Below, piece by piece: positions 1 to 12,165 of a DNA stretch of 64,000 nt. Below the pieces are notes generated by a model that worked only from the letters and a program-made list of their open reading frames with translations, was not told the DNA's origin and did not search any database. Numbering within the stretch: the first letter of the stretch is position 1; each line of letters opens with the position of its first letter. The translations under genes were made by a program, and so were the position numbers. The stretch is from Lycorma delicatula (taxonomy: Eukaryota; Arthropoda; Insecta; Hemiptera; Fulgoridae), in NCBI RefSeq assembly GCF_047948215.1, contig NC_134462.1:118850437-118914436 (forward strand), in the 5' to 3' direction.

Positions 1-680
1 TATGTTTATCTTTATTTTTTATTGCTCTATTATATTTTATTTGTTTTTCCTTTTTATGAAATATTCAATTTAAAATGAACCATTTTCTATAATGAACACG
101 GTAGAATGAAAAAGCTATTTTTATTATTATTAATATAGTGAAATAACAGAGCGTAAATTTATATTTACGGTTAACTTATCGAAAAGCGACCGGTTCGATT
201 ATAGCTCTAAAATCTAGGTTATTGATTCAGTTGATTAAGAGACTAGTAAAGTATTATAAAATTCAGGTTATATTTTATATATATAATACACTTCTATAAT
301 ATTTCTTTTATGATCAAATTTTTGTTTCAAGCTCCATTACCTAAACGCTATCTTTTTTTTGAAACAAAAATATGAAATGCCTTGAGAACCATTTTTTTTT
401 TTTAATTTACTATTATAAATAATTCTGCTCCTATTTCTGCTTTAATGATAAAAGGATATTTACCAAAATTTCAAGACCACAAATTACGGCATAAAATTAA
501 TTTTACCTAATTTATATTTAAAACAAACAAAAAATCCGGGAAAATTTGTGTAAATCTCAAAAACATTTAGAATTGAAAATAACCTGTTTTTTTTTTTTAG
601 GTTTCATGTTAAATAAAACTGCTAAATAAAAGTTTGTAAGAAAATTTTTAGAAAATTCAATTCTATTAAATTCAGATATG
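1..680. other. AT-rich DNA without recognised genes
   Basis: Very AT-rich sequence with many short A and T runs. Both strands were read for protein motifs, tRNA-like boxes and transposon ends and nothing convincing was seen. It is best treated as non-coding intergenic or intronic DNA. Confidence 0.6.
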
Positions 681-683
681 CCG

Positions 684-735
684 ACCTCCGTGGCCGAGTA
701 CGGTATTTCGTACTACCAATTTCACCGGGGTAATG
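684..735 (+). repeat. SINE-2 head fragment (tRNA-derived), degenerate
   Basis: The segment begins with the same CCTCCGTGGC-type head that starts the well-preserved SINE copy on the minus strand at 38031-38199, then loses similarity within about 50 bases. No B box follows. It is probably a decayed piece of the same SINE family, but the match is short. Confidence 0.35.
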
Positions 736-944
736 ACTAGTAGCTATTGATGCACGCTCTTTCATAACAAAAAATTAAAAAAAGAAGATTTAAATATTTT
801 CAGAGAAAATTTATATATCGAAAAACCAACTATTTCAAAAACGTATTGATAAAACGACATAGTTTCATCAATAATTTTTTATCTTTAATAACACAACATA
901 AGTTCATAGCTTATACATAAGAATACAAAGTGGAATTTTTTTAA

Positions 945-1065
945 CGTATGAAAAACGCCTCGCCTGACCTGGATTCGAACCCGGAAGCTTCGGATGAAAG
1001 GTTCAAACGCTGTAACTCCACCGTGGAGATTAGTGAAACGGTGAGCGGCGAGTTTTAAAACCTTT
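945..1065 (-). repeat. SINE-2 copy (tRNA-derived), degenerate
   Basis: Read on the minus strand this has a tRNA-like head (CCACGGTGGAG region), then a polymerase III B box of the form GGGTTCGAATCC around 972-985, followed by a GTCAGGCGAGGC motif that corresponds to GTCAGGCATGGC in the intact copy at 38031-38199. The order of blocks is the same in both. No clear target duplication was found. It is a non-autonomous retroposon and would not be expected to act as a tRNA. Confidence 0.6.
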
Positions 1066-1210
1066 TTAGAATTTCCAAAAAAAAGTAATGGAATAAACAA
1101 TTTTCAGAAAGGGTCTTTGATGACGAGAAAAATTTGTATGTATAATTTTCTAACACTATCATTCCGCCACGGAAATAGGGGAAATGATAAGCGGCGAGTT
1201 TTAAAATCTT
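1020..1210. repeat. Imperfect direct repeat (1022-1064 and 1166-1208)
   Basis: Two stretches about 140 bases apart share a CCGTGGA/CCACGGA block followed by a near-identical AAGCGGCGAGTTTTAAAA-type segment (GAGCGGCGAGTTTTAAAA in the first). The first belongs to the flank of the SINE-2 copy, so this may be a local duplication of the SINE flank or two independently inserted tails. Confidence 0.45.
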
Positions 1211-2473
1211 CTTTTTACTATGACTAAAGAAAATGTTGTGGAATATAGAAATTGTACAAAAATTTTCTTTTTTTAATAACGGGTAATTTTTTTGAAGGGC
1301 ATATTTTCCGTAATTCTTATAGGTTTTTGTTTTTAAACTAAATTTAATTCTTTACTAACAACTAGTAAGAGAATAAAAAGGTTTAATGCGGTATAAAACT
1401 CAATTCTTATTCATGAGTTGGCTCGTAAGATGTAAATAACTATAAAAGGCAGGGTTTTTTTTTCATGACATTCTATAATTAGAAATAATAGATAGTTTAA
1501 TCTATATTTTAGGAAAGAAAACAAATTTGTTTTAGTACGACACTTTGTTTCCTGGAACTGACAAAAGTACATTACTTAGATTCAAATACAAGCGAATAAA
1601 GAGGAACTTTTGTTAACTTGTAACTCTCACGTTATAAATAAGTTACACAAGAAAATGGAAACAAATCTGTTTCTGTTTACTATCACAATTCTCACTAACG
1701 CTATTTCTTTGCTTAATACTGATACAGAACCTTTCTTATCACTTTTAAACTTATTTAGATGTAGAGTATAAAAACAAGGAGGAAGTATTTTTGTATAAAT
1801 CTTAATTCGTATCAAAATACTAAAAGTTTTTTTTTTAATTATTATAAATAAATGGTAGAACTTCTGGTTAGAAATTTATATCGAAATTATTCGCCCATTT
1901 TACTGGATTTCAGTCACGAAAGTCCAAAGCCAATTAAGTTAGATGAATTTGAAGGAATTTTTATGTTAATTATTAGACCCGATTCTTAAATTAATTAATT
2001 GAATAGAATATTAACACAACTTATTTCATGCAACACATGAGCTCAACTTTGTTATGCTTCCTTTGTCATTTGTAATACATTAATGATCCATTAAAACATT
2101 CTCTCACCACGTTAAAAAAAAAATATTAAAATAATTTATTATACAGAATAATATTACTGTTAATAGTTATTAAATATAGCTTTTTAAAATTCCCTGAAGT
2201 TTATCTTGGTTCTAAGTTTATCTTGAGTACAAATATTATTTATTGTAATGGTAATTTAATCTAAAACGTCAATAGGCCTAAAGATATTGGTAACGGTATG
2301 AGAAAAGTTTCAGTAAAGAACAGAACGGCAAAGATCCTGCGTCGTGATAACAAACAATAAGCCCAAAAAATAGGAGTAAAGAACTACTAATTAGCGTCAC
2401 CTAAAGCTCTGTCCGATGTGAAGTTAGATATAATTTTCCTTAAGGTTTTCGTTTAGATATATTTTAACCCAAC
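1211..2473. other. AT-rich DNA without recognised genes
   Basis: No coding similarity, transposon end or RNA gene seen on either strand. The only long open frames are AT-rich and low in complexity, so they are not annotated. Confidence 0.6.
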
Positions 2474-2519
2474 TATATTACTTTATTGTTTTTTACTTAA
2501 AAAACAATAAAGTAATATA
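2474..2519. repeat. Perfect 21-bp hairpin
   Basis: Positions 2474-2494 and 2499-2519 are exact reverse complements separated by a 4-base loop (ACTT). The arm reads TATTACTTTATTGTTTTTT in its core. It may be a relic of a small foldback element or a chance AT-rich palindrome; no target duplication was recognised. Confidence 0.8.
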
Positions 2520-2760
2520 TATTTTACCTAAGAAATTTAATTTATTTTCTTGAAAATTTAAATTAAAATTTTTTTAATATCAGAATAACATTACGTTGAA
2601 TTACCACTTTCCTATAAAGTCATATTTTATTCGTCTACGTAGATAATGTAATATTTTATTTAGAAAATGTTGCTTTTAAGTTATTTGGACAAATTTTACA
2701 ATGAGATCACCAGAAGACCTACTTAGCTGGAAAAGTATTACATGACTTTTCCGACTCTAA

Positions 2761-3109
2761 TAATAACAACTTTTCTTTTTTCTTTTTCCTATTTAGCCTC
2801 CGGTAAACCTTACATATAATACTTCATTTACCTTTCATATAATACTTCAGAGGATGAATGAGGGTGATATGTATCAGTGTAAATGAAGTGTACTCTTGTA
2901 CAGTTTCAGTTCGACCGTTCCTGAGATGTATGGTTAATTGAAACCCAACTACCAAAGAACACCGGTATCCACGATCTAGTACTCAAATCCGTGTAAAAAT
3001 AACTGCATTTACTTGGACTTGAACGCTGGAACTCTCTACTTTCAAATCAGCTGATTTGGAAAGACGCGTTCACCACTAGACTAACCCGGTGGGTTCAGTA
3101 ATAACAACT
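2761..3109 (-). mobile_element. SINE-1 copy with 11-bp target duplication
   Basis: A tRNA-derived short retroposon of about 327 bases lies at 2772-3098, minus strand. Read from its head it shows an A-box-like TTAGTCTAGTGG, a CAAATCAGCTGATTTG palindrome and a B-box-like GTTCAAGTCC, then a body ending in a pyrimidine-rich tail. It is flanked by perfect copies of TAATAACAACT at 2761-2771 and 3099-3109, the expected footprint of target-primed insertion. Homologous copies occur at 37071-37361, 39015-39235 and 54112-54312. It encodes no protein and would depend on a partner LINE for its enzymes. Confidence 0.88.
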
Positions 3110-4629
3110 AAAAACGTTAGAGCAAAAAAAAAAATGTACATTTTTTTTAGAAGTGAAAATTCTTCTAAAAATATTTACATATAGGTTTAAGCTTAAAAAA
3201 TCTTCTTAAGTCACGTTTTCTCTTTCAATAAATAATAAGTTTCCTGCATTTTAGATCCCTGGAGTCTGTAAAATAGAGAAAAAAAAATTGTAGACATTTT
3301 TCGATAACTCCATATATGAAGTATAAATTTTCAAAAAAATTCTGAAAAATATATGTACCGAAGTGAGTAAAAGAACAAAAATAAATAAATTTCAGTTTGA
3401 AATGATTTTTAAAAAAAAGAGTTATTTATATATTCATTTTAGGTCACAAATTTGCTTTAATAAAGTTTCTCTAAAATGCCTGTGAAAAAAATCGAAATTG
3501 TTTTTTGTATGACATAATCCCACTCTCAACGGATTTTGAAAAAAGATTACTGCCCCATATATATAATTACTTAAGCTAAATTTGAAGAAAATCGTTTCGA
3601 TCAATCTTGAGACATAACACGAAAAGCAATGCCACACACATAAGTATATACGGACGCACAAACTTTTTTTTGTTCTAGATGAATTAAATGAACCCTAAAA
3701 CATAAAATTTGCAAAAAAAAATACCATATCCTATTTTTGATATGATCACTGTATTTTCCCCTTTAAATGCACCTACTCTAGCTATATTCTCCGAGAAAGG
3801 AAAAGTAATAAGCCAAATTGGTTCATTTGAGGAAGAGTCTTATGTGAATGTAGATGAAACATAAGCCAACATAAAAACTGAGTTGAAAATGTTTACTAAC
3901 GAGTAAACGTTGGAGTAATAATTAACATGCTGGTTGTTAATCGGCTTAACTTGGGTTGGATTCATGCCAAGATACTGAAATTTTTCACCTATAATTTTTT
4001 TCTATCTCGTCTTCCTTACTGAATTACGTATGTCATGCCCAAGGTCGTAATAATACTAAATATTGAATCAATAAAAACTGCCCTTTTCTATATTTTAAAT
4101 ATAGAAGAAAAAATAGTGAACGTCCAGTAAATTATTACTATGGAAGATATACATTTTGAAAATATATAAAAGAAGTAATGAGATATGGTAGAAAATATTA
4201 TTAAAATGCCAAATATTAAGGTGACAGAAAAAAGTACGTAGGAAGTTATTTATTTTCTTTAATTTAGATATTAAAATTGTAAAAATATAAAAAGCATATT
4301 TATGGACTGGACAAGACTTTCAAGGAAAAAATTTGATGTGGACACCACATGACTTCCTTGTATGCCTATTAAATTACATATACACATTTAATTTTTTTTT
4401 TATGAAAAGTACGTAAGATGTTATTTCATTAATAACTTCTAATTTTTTTTTATTTTTTTATTGCTATTATTGAATATTATTTATTGTAAAAAATTTATTA
4501 CAATCAGAGGTTAATTAATAAATTAATATATTTAAATTTAAAAAAAAAGAAAATGAAGTCCGATTCAAACCGATGTCCCTTCCCCTTGTAAGAACCAAAT
4601 ATTTCATTAATTCTAATTTTATTTTGTTA
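3110..4629. other. AT-rich DNA without recognised genes
   Basis: Mostly low-complexity AT-rich sequence. A B-box-like stretch on the minus strand near 4560-4575 hints at another decayed tRNA-derived SINE, but nothing around it confirms this. No coding similarity was recognised. Confidence 0.55.
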
Positions 4630-4870
4630 TAAATCTGGATTTTGGGGGGTAAAGTAAGACCGTAGTTCCGGTTGGGGATCCCACCGGGTGTTCCTCATTA
4701 GTGGCAAGGCGTAAAGACCGGAGTCCCGGTGAGGGGCCCCCTTGGGGTTCTCTCATTAGAGGCATGGCATACACCAAAATTCCCGGCTGCCTTTGAGGCG
4801 AAGTCACCCGCTGGAGCTAGGCAAGGCAAGGCTTAGTTGTGTATCCGGCCCTGTGGATGGAGGGGATAAG
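4630..4870 (+). repeat. GC-rich relic resembling an R1-type 3' untranslated region
   Basis: This is a GC-rich island in AT-rich surroundings. On the plus strand it carries ordered blocks (GACCGTAGTTCCGG, then GGTGTTCCTCATTAG, GGCGTAAAGACCGGAGTCCC and a later GGCAT) that correspond in order to blocks on the minus strand of the 51.29-51.55 kb R1-like fragment (GACCGAGTTCCGG, GGTGTCCCCGTTAG, GGCATAAAGACAGAGTCCC). I therefore read it as a decayed 3' end of the same retrotransposon group. No coding sequence is preserved here. Confidence 0.45.
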
Positions 4871-7219
4871 AACTGACGCGCATAAGCGAGTAGGTTATAC
4901 AACAGCGCACTGCGTCGTTAACATGTTTGTTGTGAACAGAATGAATTCGCCGATTTATAACGGAGACGAACGAGGGTAACCGAAGTACAGTTATTCTATC
5001 TCGTACGCGTATACTGTACAGTAATAACACTCTACAGTTCATAGTATGTTATTTTAATACCGTACATAATGCAGGATCATTTTTGTTTTGTGTAATAGTG
5101 CTTTGGGTGTGCATGTATACATCACACACAGAAGTGTACAGTGTTTCATGTATTTATACCAGAACAAAATGGAAATAAATATAAACAATAAAACATACGA
5201 TCTGATTGCATATGATATTTGTAGATGTTTTATCGATACTTAGTGTGATTTAACTGTATAAATTGCGTACTATATCTTCTGAAATTTTCACGTTAGCGTT
5301 GAGAATTAATAAAAAAAATCGACTGCTTCATACGTAAGTAAAAAAGGATTATTTTAAGGTTTTTTTGTTAAAGATTTATGATTTTTTTATTATTTGTTAA
5401 TGAATTAATTAAGCAATTTATCATTATCAAGGTTAGTCACAACTTATATTTTTGAAAAGGTTTACTTGATAAGCCGTGAATGAGGGCTTTGTGAATCAGG
5501 GTTACATTAAAAGCAGGTTCTTTTTAGCTAATATTTTTTTACAGGTACTTTATACAACCAGGATTTTTTTTATAAACTGTGCAACGTTAACAGGTAATGA
5601 AAGTGTAATATTTGAAAATATTTTTAACTTTAAAAGTGTACCCCAGAATTATTGCAATAAACAGAAAATTACAACCCGTCAACCTATTAACCGATACAAA
5701 AAGTCGTAAGCTGAAAAATAACTACTCTTATATTTACCTGAAATATAAATATTCTTAAACGCTACAACTTTACGGGTTTTACCCGAACAGATATATGAAA
5801 AATTACTTCGAAAGTAGCTTAACAATTTTCATGAACTTAAAGTACTCCACAACAATGTTATTAGAAAAAATATAGCGAAATCGTTTTCCTTCGCCTTTGT
5901 TACAGTGCCGACCATATTTTTGAATGCGGTTCCACTACAGTAGAGATGACATTCAATCTAATTAGTGGCATCACCTTATGGACTGAATATGTAGTAGATA
6001 CGTGCACTCATTTCATGAAGCAACTCTTACCGGGGTCTGTTGCGTTTTACTATCTTCACATGCATCCGAATCTGTATCCTAATGGACTAAGTCCGTTAGG
6101 CTTATAGTGAAATGACTATAAGAAAGTTTAATTTAATGCTTTACCTTATTTATACGATTCAGATGCACGCAAATGACCGTAGCCCATTAGGCTTGAATAT
6201 ACTGTTTACATTAATAAATGTTTCATTAGATAAATTTTACGCAAGTTCTTTAACAAAACCGCAAAAGAAATAGATAATTGTACAATAATATAGATTTTTG
6301 TTCAGATTTACAGCAGGCATTATTTCCATACTTAATAATTATATTTCAGGTTACTTTGTTTCCATCATTTTACAGAAGTATCGTTTAGAAAGTTAAATAA
6401 ATATATTTATTACAATATTTATTTCTAAGACTATTATCATTAAATATTTAATAATTTATATAAATATATGCGTAAAAATAAAATATATATAAAACTAAAT
6501 ATATATTATTTATAGAAATATTGTTTATAAAAAAATAGTTTTAACAAAGTATGGCATCCGTAAATAATATTTCTACATAGAAAAATGAAATTTAGTAAAT
6601 GCTACAGACTCAAACATTTTATTTTTTTATATGAGACCACCATACATCAAGAAACCGCGGGCCAACGCAGAATATTGAACAACGCTCAGAAATTTGTAGT
6701 ACAAATCATAGTTTTATAACAATCACAATAGAGTTAACATAAAATCATTTATTAAATTAAGAAAATCTAAAAAAAAATAGCAAAAATAAAAACATTAATT
6801 AATTATGTTCCTGAAATTAAAATAATAGTAATCTCTTATACGAAAGTATACGACGAGTAGTAAATATCGTAAAGTATAGAATTAAAGTCATTTTAAACGG
6901 TATTGAAAAAGAAAAATTTCAACATAAAAAAAGAGTTACGACAACCGTAATCAAAATGGTGGCCATTTAACATTTTTCAGAATAATTTCAGACGTGGCTA
7001 CATTACATTGCAAGTAATGACTTTTAAACACAAAAATATGCCAATCTTAATATAAAATTATCAAGGTTTTTATATTAAAAAAACTCTATATAATGTAATC
7101 AGATAAATACATATTACCTTTTTTTGTACTTGTAAAAATCTTTTATTTAAATCTGTAATTTTACATTAAGTTATACGTCTCATTTTAGTTGTTCTCATAT
7201 ATGTTTTTTGTTAATAAAA
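4871..7219. other. AT-rich DNA, no recognised genes
   Basis: The first 200 bases remain moderately GC-rich and may extend the R1-like relic to the left. The rest is AT-rich. A 77-codon open frame at 5476-5709 (plus) has no recognisable family motif and unremarkable composition; I do not call it a gene. No RNA gene was seen. Confidence 0.55.
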
Positions 7220-8400
7220 TCAGTTGCTACACAGTACACAGCATGTTTAATAATAATTTCAATAAATAAAATATATATATCACTGTGGGCAATACTGTGA
7301 TTATTTTTGCAATATTTCTGATTATTTTTGCCGTTTGTTTTGTAATATTTTGAAAATTTATTCTATTTTGTTGCTTTTCGTGCGAGTTCATTTTTGCCAT
7401 GCTTCTTGTTTCTGTAGGAGTGCAGCATCGCAGTTGAAGTTCCATCACGTGAAACTTTCTTACTTTGGTGAGCTGAATTGTTTTTTTAGGTGTTGAGATC
7501 ATTTTTTATTTCGATTGTTCCCGGTTCTGAACTTCTGTTGATTGAAGTAGGTCTTGAAATTTCTGGTTGATTTTTAGTTTATCAGTGTCAGATTTAAGGA
7601 TTCTTTTCGTCTATGTATTTTTTCGGTATAAATTTCATTTTAATGCGGGAAAAGTAATATGATCTGAGTCAAGATTAGCGCCCCTGAGTACTTTGATATT
7701 TTGTATCCTTTAACAGAATTCTCATGATATTACGACATGGTCGATTTTGTCAACACATTCACCGAGATTAGGATTTGGGGATGTCCATTTTTCTACTTTC
7801 TAGGGAGATGCTTGAAGGCGGTGATTTTAATACTAAGTTACGTGTTGAACCTTTCCCCATTCTTGTTAATTCTCCTGTGAGCTAAGTAGTTTACAACTAT
7901 TGGTAAGTATTTCTTTTCTCTTTTGTTCTGTGCGTTGAAGTCACCGAATAATATTATTGTGCGTTTGGCTGGAATTTTAGGGATAAAACGGTCTTTAGAT
8001 TTTTCCAAATTTCGTCGACTTCTTCGACTTTGGTTTTGTTGAGATGAATGATTGGAGTGTGAACATTTACTAATGTGTACGTTTTATTATTACATTTAAA
8101 GGTTAGCACAGATTTTCGGCGTGTGGTGACTGAAAATCGATTACCATTTTCTTGTTTACTATAAATGCCGTGCCGGAAAGGGAATTTACTCCATTACTCG
8201 TTTTCCTACTTTTCCCTTGAGTATTCTGAATCCTTCCGATTCGCAGAGTTGTTCATCTATAAATCTTTCTTGCACAGGTGTAATTAGATGTTGTGTTTAG
8301 ATAATGTGTTCGTCAGACGCTTGAGTTTGCCCGTCTTCAAAAGTGAATTGACATTGATTGTTGCAAATAAGTGTTTTTATTTGTGTTTTAGCCTGTAGTC
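7220..8400 (-). pseudogene. RTE-type non-LTR retrotransposon endonuclease relic
   Basis: Conceptual translation of the minus strand, with several frameshifts and stops, follows the order of an APE-like endonuclease of RTE-group retrotransposons. A start block reads INVNSLLKTGKLKRLT near 8370-8310. Further downstream come VLTFKCNNKTYTLVNVHTP near 8100 and a remnant of the GDFNAQ segment near 7950. Past that are a block of the GKEKRNTY type and a degraded SDH region near 7660. Such enzymes nick the target DNA to prime reverse transcription. The strand order 5' to 3' runs from about 8400 down to 7220, where similarity fades in the linker before the reverse transcriptase. No reverse transcriptase follows, so this is a 3'-truncated or internally deleted relic. 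It cannot encode a working enzyme. Confidence 0.72.
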
Positions 8401-8760
8401 CCGGTTTCCAGAAGGCTCAGACTCCTTCGAACATGATGGTACGGGTTTTTCACAATCCGATGACCCGTTTACGTTGCTCTTAGCAACGGTGGATTGAAAT
8501 TTTAACCGTGCTTTCATTGAAAACGATAATTTTCAGGGTTTGGCAGTATTTCACCCAAAATGGAGTACAACCAAGTTTGTGAGCCTTCGAGAGATTCGAT
8601 TAAGTATAATGTTTACTTTGTTGACTGACACCTATCCAGCCGCACTACGCAGTGGCGCGATGCCTTAGTTTACCGTCCCGTCCCTAAACCAAAAACTTGG
8701 AGAAGAGAAAGGCATTCCAAGGCATCCGAATCATTTACGGCTTACTTTTGGTTTATTGTT
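8401..8760 (-). repeat. Probable 5' leader of the RTE-type relic
   Basis: Directly upstream (on the minus strand) of the endonuclease relic lies about 350 bases that are clearly richer in GC than the surroundings. Its position and composition fit the 5' untranslated part of the same element. There is no coding similarity, and the outer boundary near 8760 is approximate. Confidence 0.4.
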
Positions 8761-10209
8761 TTTTTAGACCAAAGTTCTTTCATAACAAAAATCATTTGTT
8801 ATGCTATCAAACTTTACGTGATCACTAGCGAATAATATTTTTTTCAACCTAGAAAGATTTGCATAAAATCAATTTTCTGACCGGTATTTGTTGGGTTAGT
8901 AACTTAAATGAACCGAGCCAGTTCCAGCTGCAGTAATTTAAGTTCTTTGTCTCTGGTGAACACTTCACGGTTGGTCGCGGGTTTGAATGGACTATATCAC
9001 CTGTAATACTAACGAAAAATTAATTAAAATACAAAATGATAAGTAACAAAGAGATTTATTTTCTGTCAGTTTACAATATAAATTGTAAAATTCTGATTAC
9101 ACATAAAGAAATAAAATGAAAAAAAAAAAAAAAATATTTTACAAAATTTGCTAAAAATATTGTAAATATACGTTAATATAAATTTAATTACCTTTTTTGT
9201 TTATTTTTTTTTATTCATAAATGTTACATCTCGCAACTATGTTTAATCTGTAGCATTTGGTTTTAAGTTGCTCATCCGGTAAAATTTCGGTAAAAATTAT
9301 TTTTTTTGTTTAAAAAATATTGTATTAAATATTTCCTTTAATATAAAATTATAGCTTTTACACTATACATTTTTTTATGAAAATTATTGTAAACTACAAT
9401 TCCCATAGATTTAAAAAAAACATATTAAATATCGAATGTATTCCTGGAAAATAAAGTTAAACAAGAGAAACAAAATAAAAGAATATTCCCTTAATCCTAT
9501 TCTCCCTATACTTTGAGTCGGTCTAGATAAATTACACTACCGTTTCTCATGGCTTTCTCATTAGTAATTTAAAAGATGAATTGCAGAGGGTTCCGATCTC
9601 GTTTTTGCCTTTGATTAAATCATGAAATTATAATCAGTGTCACGTTTCTCACTCTGACAAATCTAAATTTTATCTTCGTTTACGATTTATTATTCTAGTT
9701 TTACTTCATTTTTATTAATATTGAGCTAATATACTTAACGCTTACGATTAAATAATAATGACGTAAATTAATAGTTGTATTTTTGTTTTTAGGAAATAAA
9801 CTTAGGGAACATTCATTTATAGCGTTTGTATTCTGAATTGTGCATTACTTCATAATTATTTTTAATGACATATTTTCAATCAATAGAAATTATTTCGTTA
9901 TTTAGAAGTTCTGTATTGCCGAATAAGATTTTATTTTAAATTATGTCATACTTATATAATACCTTTATATTGAATATTAATTTTTCAAAGAATTTTAATA
10001 AAATCATTTCTTCCCTAGCTGTATTCTTACACTACAAGAAGTGTAATGTCAGTAAATTATTAATTTCATTTTTTTCTACGTTTTTAAAATTACCTAATCC
10101 TTGTTTCACTAATTCAGATTGCCGAGAAATAAATTTTAGAACTGATGGAATATTTTTTTTCAAACCATCTGATATTTTATTAAGGTTTAAAAAAATATAC
10201 ATATATATA
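8761..10209. other. AT-rich DNA without recognised genes
   Basis: No protein similarity or transposon terminus recognised. A single B-box-like stretch on the plus strand near 8975-8987 may be a trace of a tRNA-derived SINE, without other support. The open frame starting at 9943 runs through a microsatellite and is not a gene. Confidence 0.55.
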
Positions 10210-10210
10210 A

Positions 10211-10257
<47 letters not shown>
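10210..10257. repeat. TG/TA compound microsatellite
   Basis: An uninterrupted TG tract passes directly into a TA tract and ends in ACACAC. Short open frames across it encode only Cys-Val or Tyr-Ile runs. Confidence 0.95.
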
Positions 10258-10260
<3 letters not shown>

Positions 10261-10261
10261 C

Positions 10262-10985
10262 AGGCAGCGGCAGGTCCCTTATTCCGCTGTCTCCATCCAT
10301 CCCTGTTTCAAGCTTTCTCCTTCGTTTCTTATAGTTTCCAGTCTATTAACACGATGCTTCTTTTTTCCTTCCTTTCTCCTTTTACTGACCCTTTCAATAC
10401 AGTTCCATCTCTTTTAACTACGTGTCCTAAATAGTTTCCTTTTACTCTACGTATATCCTGCATAAGTTCTCTTTATTCTTTAATCCTGTTCATTACTTTC
10501 TTATTTCTCACTTTCCTCCATCATACTTTTTTCATCTTTTATAGCTGTTTTATATCTACTTGTTAAAATCTTCAATTCAGTTTCTCTCGCTCTTCGTTAT
10601 CGTCAACGATTCACTTCCATACAATAAGAAGCTCCATACGTAGCCTTTGGCTAACCTCTTCCTTAACTCCAAGACCAAACTTTTATCATGCATTCAGATT
10701 TCCTCTTCTGAATGCTTCCTTCACCACTGCTACTCTTCCTTTTACTTCCTATAATTACCTTTTATTCTTGTCCTACAAGTAGTAGTTACTCTTGACAAGT
10801 AGTTTATCCTTTTACTCTTTCCTTTTACGCTCTTCAAATCCTGTGACACCATAGTCCAGAAATATCTACAATCTTTTACTTTTTCTATTCATCCTTCACT
10901 TGGACTTAATAGTTCTTTGTTGTTTACTTCTATTACATTAGTTTTTCCTATATTTATTTTTACTTCACACCCTTTTTATCTCTCT
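10262..10985 (-). pseudogene. Non-LTR reverse transcriptase C-terminal relic
   Basis: Read on the minus strand, this pyrimidine-rich block translates into pieces with the pattern of the end of a non-LTR (RTE-like) reverse transcriptase: GCEVKINIGKTNVIEV near 10975-10930, then a strongly recognisable SFLLYGSESLTITRREK-type block near 10640-10590 (the conserved LYGSE..T motif), and a basic tail. Many stops and frameshifts interrupt it. The conserved catalytic YADD box is not retained. Other pieces of the same group lie at 30640-31080, 32440-33115 and 56870-57330, all on the minus strand. Confidence 0.7.
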
Positions 10986-10990
10986 CTCCA

Positions 10991-11014
10991 TGTGTGTGTG
11001 TGTGTGTGTGTGTG
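10991..11014. repeat. TG microsatellite
   Basis: About twelve uninterrupted TG units at the 5' edge (minus-strand sense) of the reverse transcriptase relic. Confidence 0.95.
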
Positions 11015-11339
11015 TCCCTCAGGCATTAGTTTGAAAACTTTACCACCGGTTCTGTTATCATTTTAACTAGAGAGACTAATAATAATCCAATAAAGATTAA
11101 TTATTTGGATGAATGGAATACATCTTAATCAGTAATACGTCTATAGACTGTTAATAATATTGCAACAAGTAAAATAATTATTTTTCTAATAAAGTAAATT
11201 TATATGTCACTTCTGTACATTGTTTTTTATTTAGTTTAATTGATGACTAGTAAACCTTAATGTAAAACTATTTTGTTTTGTTTGTTTGATTAATAATTCA
11301 CCATATCAGCTTGAAGATTGAACGTAGAAATTTTTAATT

Positions 11340-11430
11340 TATTAGAATGTCATGTCTGAATGGAATTCAAATCCGAGATCGTCAGTATTAAAAGGCTGAA
11401 AGGGTATCGCTTTACCACGGAATTCAGCGG
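11340..11430 (-). repeat. Possible SINE-2 fragment
   Basis: On the minus strand a head ending in CGTGGTAAAGCGATACCC and a weak B-box-like ATTTGAATTCC occur in the spacing seen in the intact SINE-2 copy at 38031-38199. The similarity is weak and there is no target duplication. Confidence 0.35.
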
Positions 11431-12165
11431 ATTTTAAAAAAATAATAAACTCACACATACATAACATAACGATTTTAATACAATATGATAATAAAATGTT
11501 TGTATTAGAACAATAATCAAATTATATGTAATTCTGTAATCAAATTAAATGTACTGAAATATATATACAATATTTTTTCGTAACGACTAATGATAAAATA
11601 AAAACAAAAACTTATGAGGTAGTCTAAAGTGTTTTACCTACATTTATAAATTAAAATAAAAAAAATAACTTGAATAGAAATAATTCCCCACTAAAGTAGC
11701 TGTAAGACTCATTTGGAAAAAAAAAAATTATTTAGATTATTACAATCCTATTCGAAAGTTAAATTAAATGTCAACTCTCTTATTGTAAACTTTTATCTCT
11801 TTCTACTTGGACTAATCACTTTTAAATTTCATTGGCTTTATTTGATTTTAATGGATGTATCTATTTTTTGTAAATGCTGGCAGAATTTTTTAGTTCTTCA
11901 TTAGTATACTACTATTTTTATTAATTTGGGTTTTACCTATTTTTTTTTTTTAAGTTTTGGTTTTGTATTGAAATTTGTCTTTAATTTTTTTATTTATTTA
12001 TTTCTACTGATGTGATTTATTAAAAACAATACGTGCATCAGGTTATAGAAGTACATTCTTTGGAAGATGTTGCTGAAAATTTCTCATTGAAATTTTGTAT
12101 CGGTAACTATTTAGCATATTTACTTTTTTAAATTCATTCATATATTTTGTTAAATTTTCTTAATA
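11431..12165. other. AT-rich DNA without recognised genes
   Basis: No coding or RNA features recognised. A 63-codon AT-rich open frame at 11713-11904 shows no family motif. Confidence 0.55.

Noticed and set aside
9943..10434. 163-codon plus-strand open frame
   Set aside because: It runs across a TG/TA microsatellite and then antisense through a reverse transcriptase relic, so it is a shadow frame.
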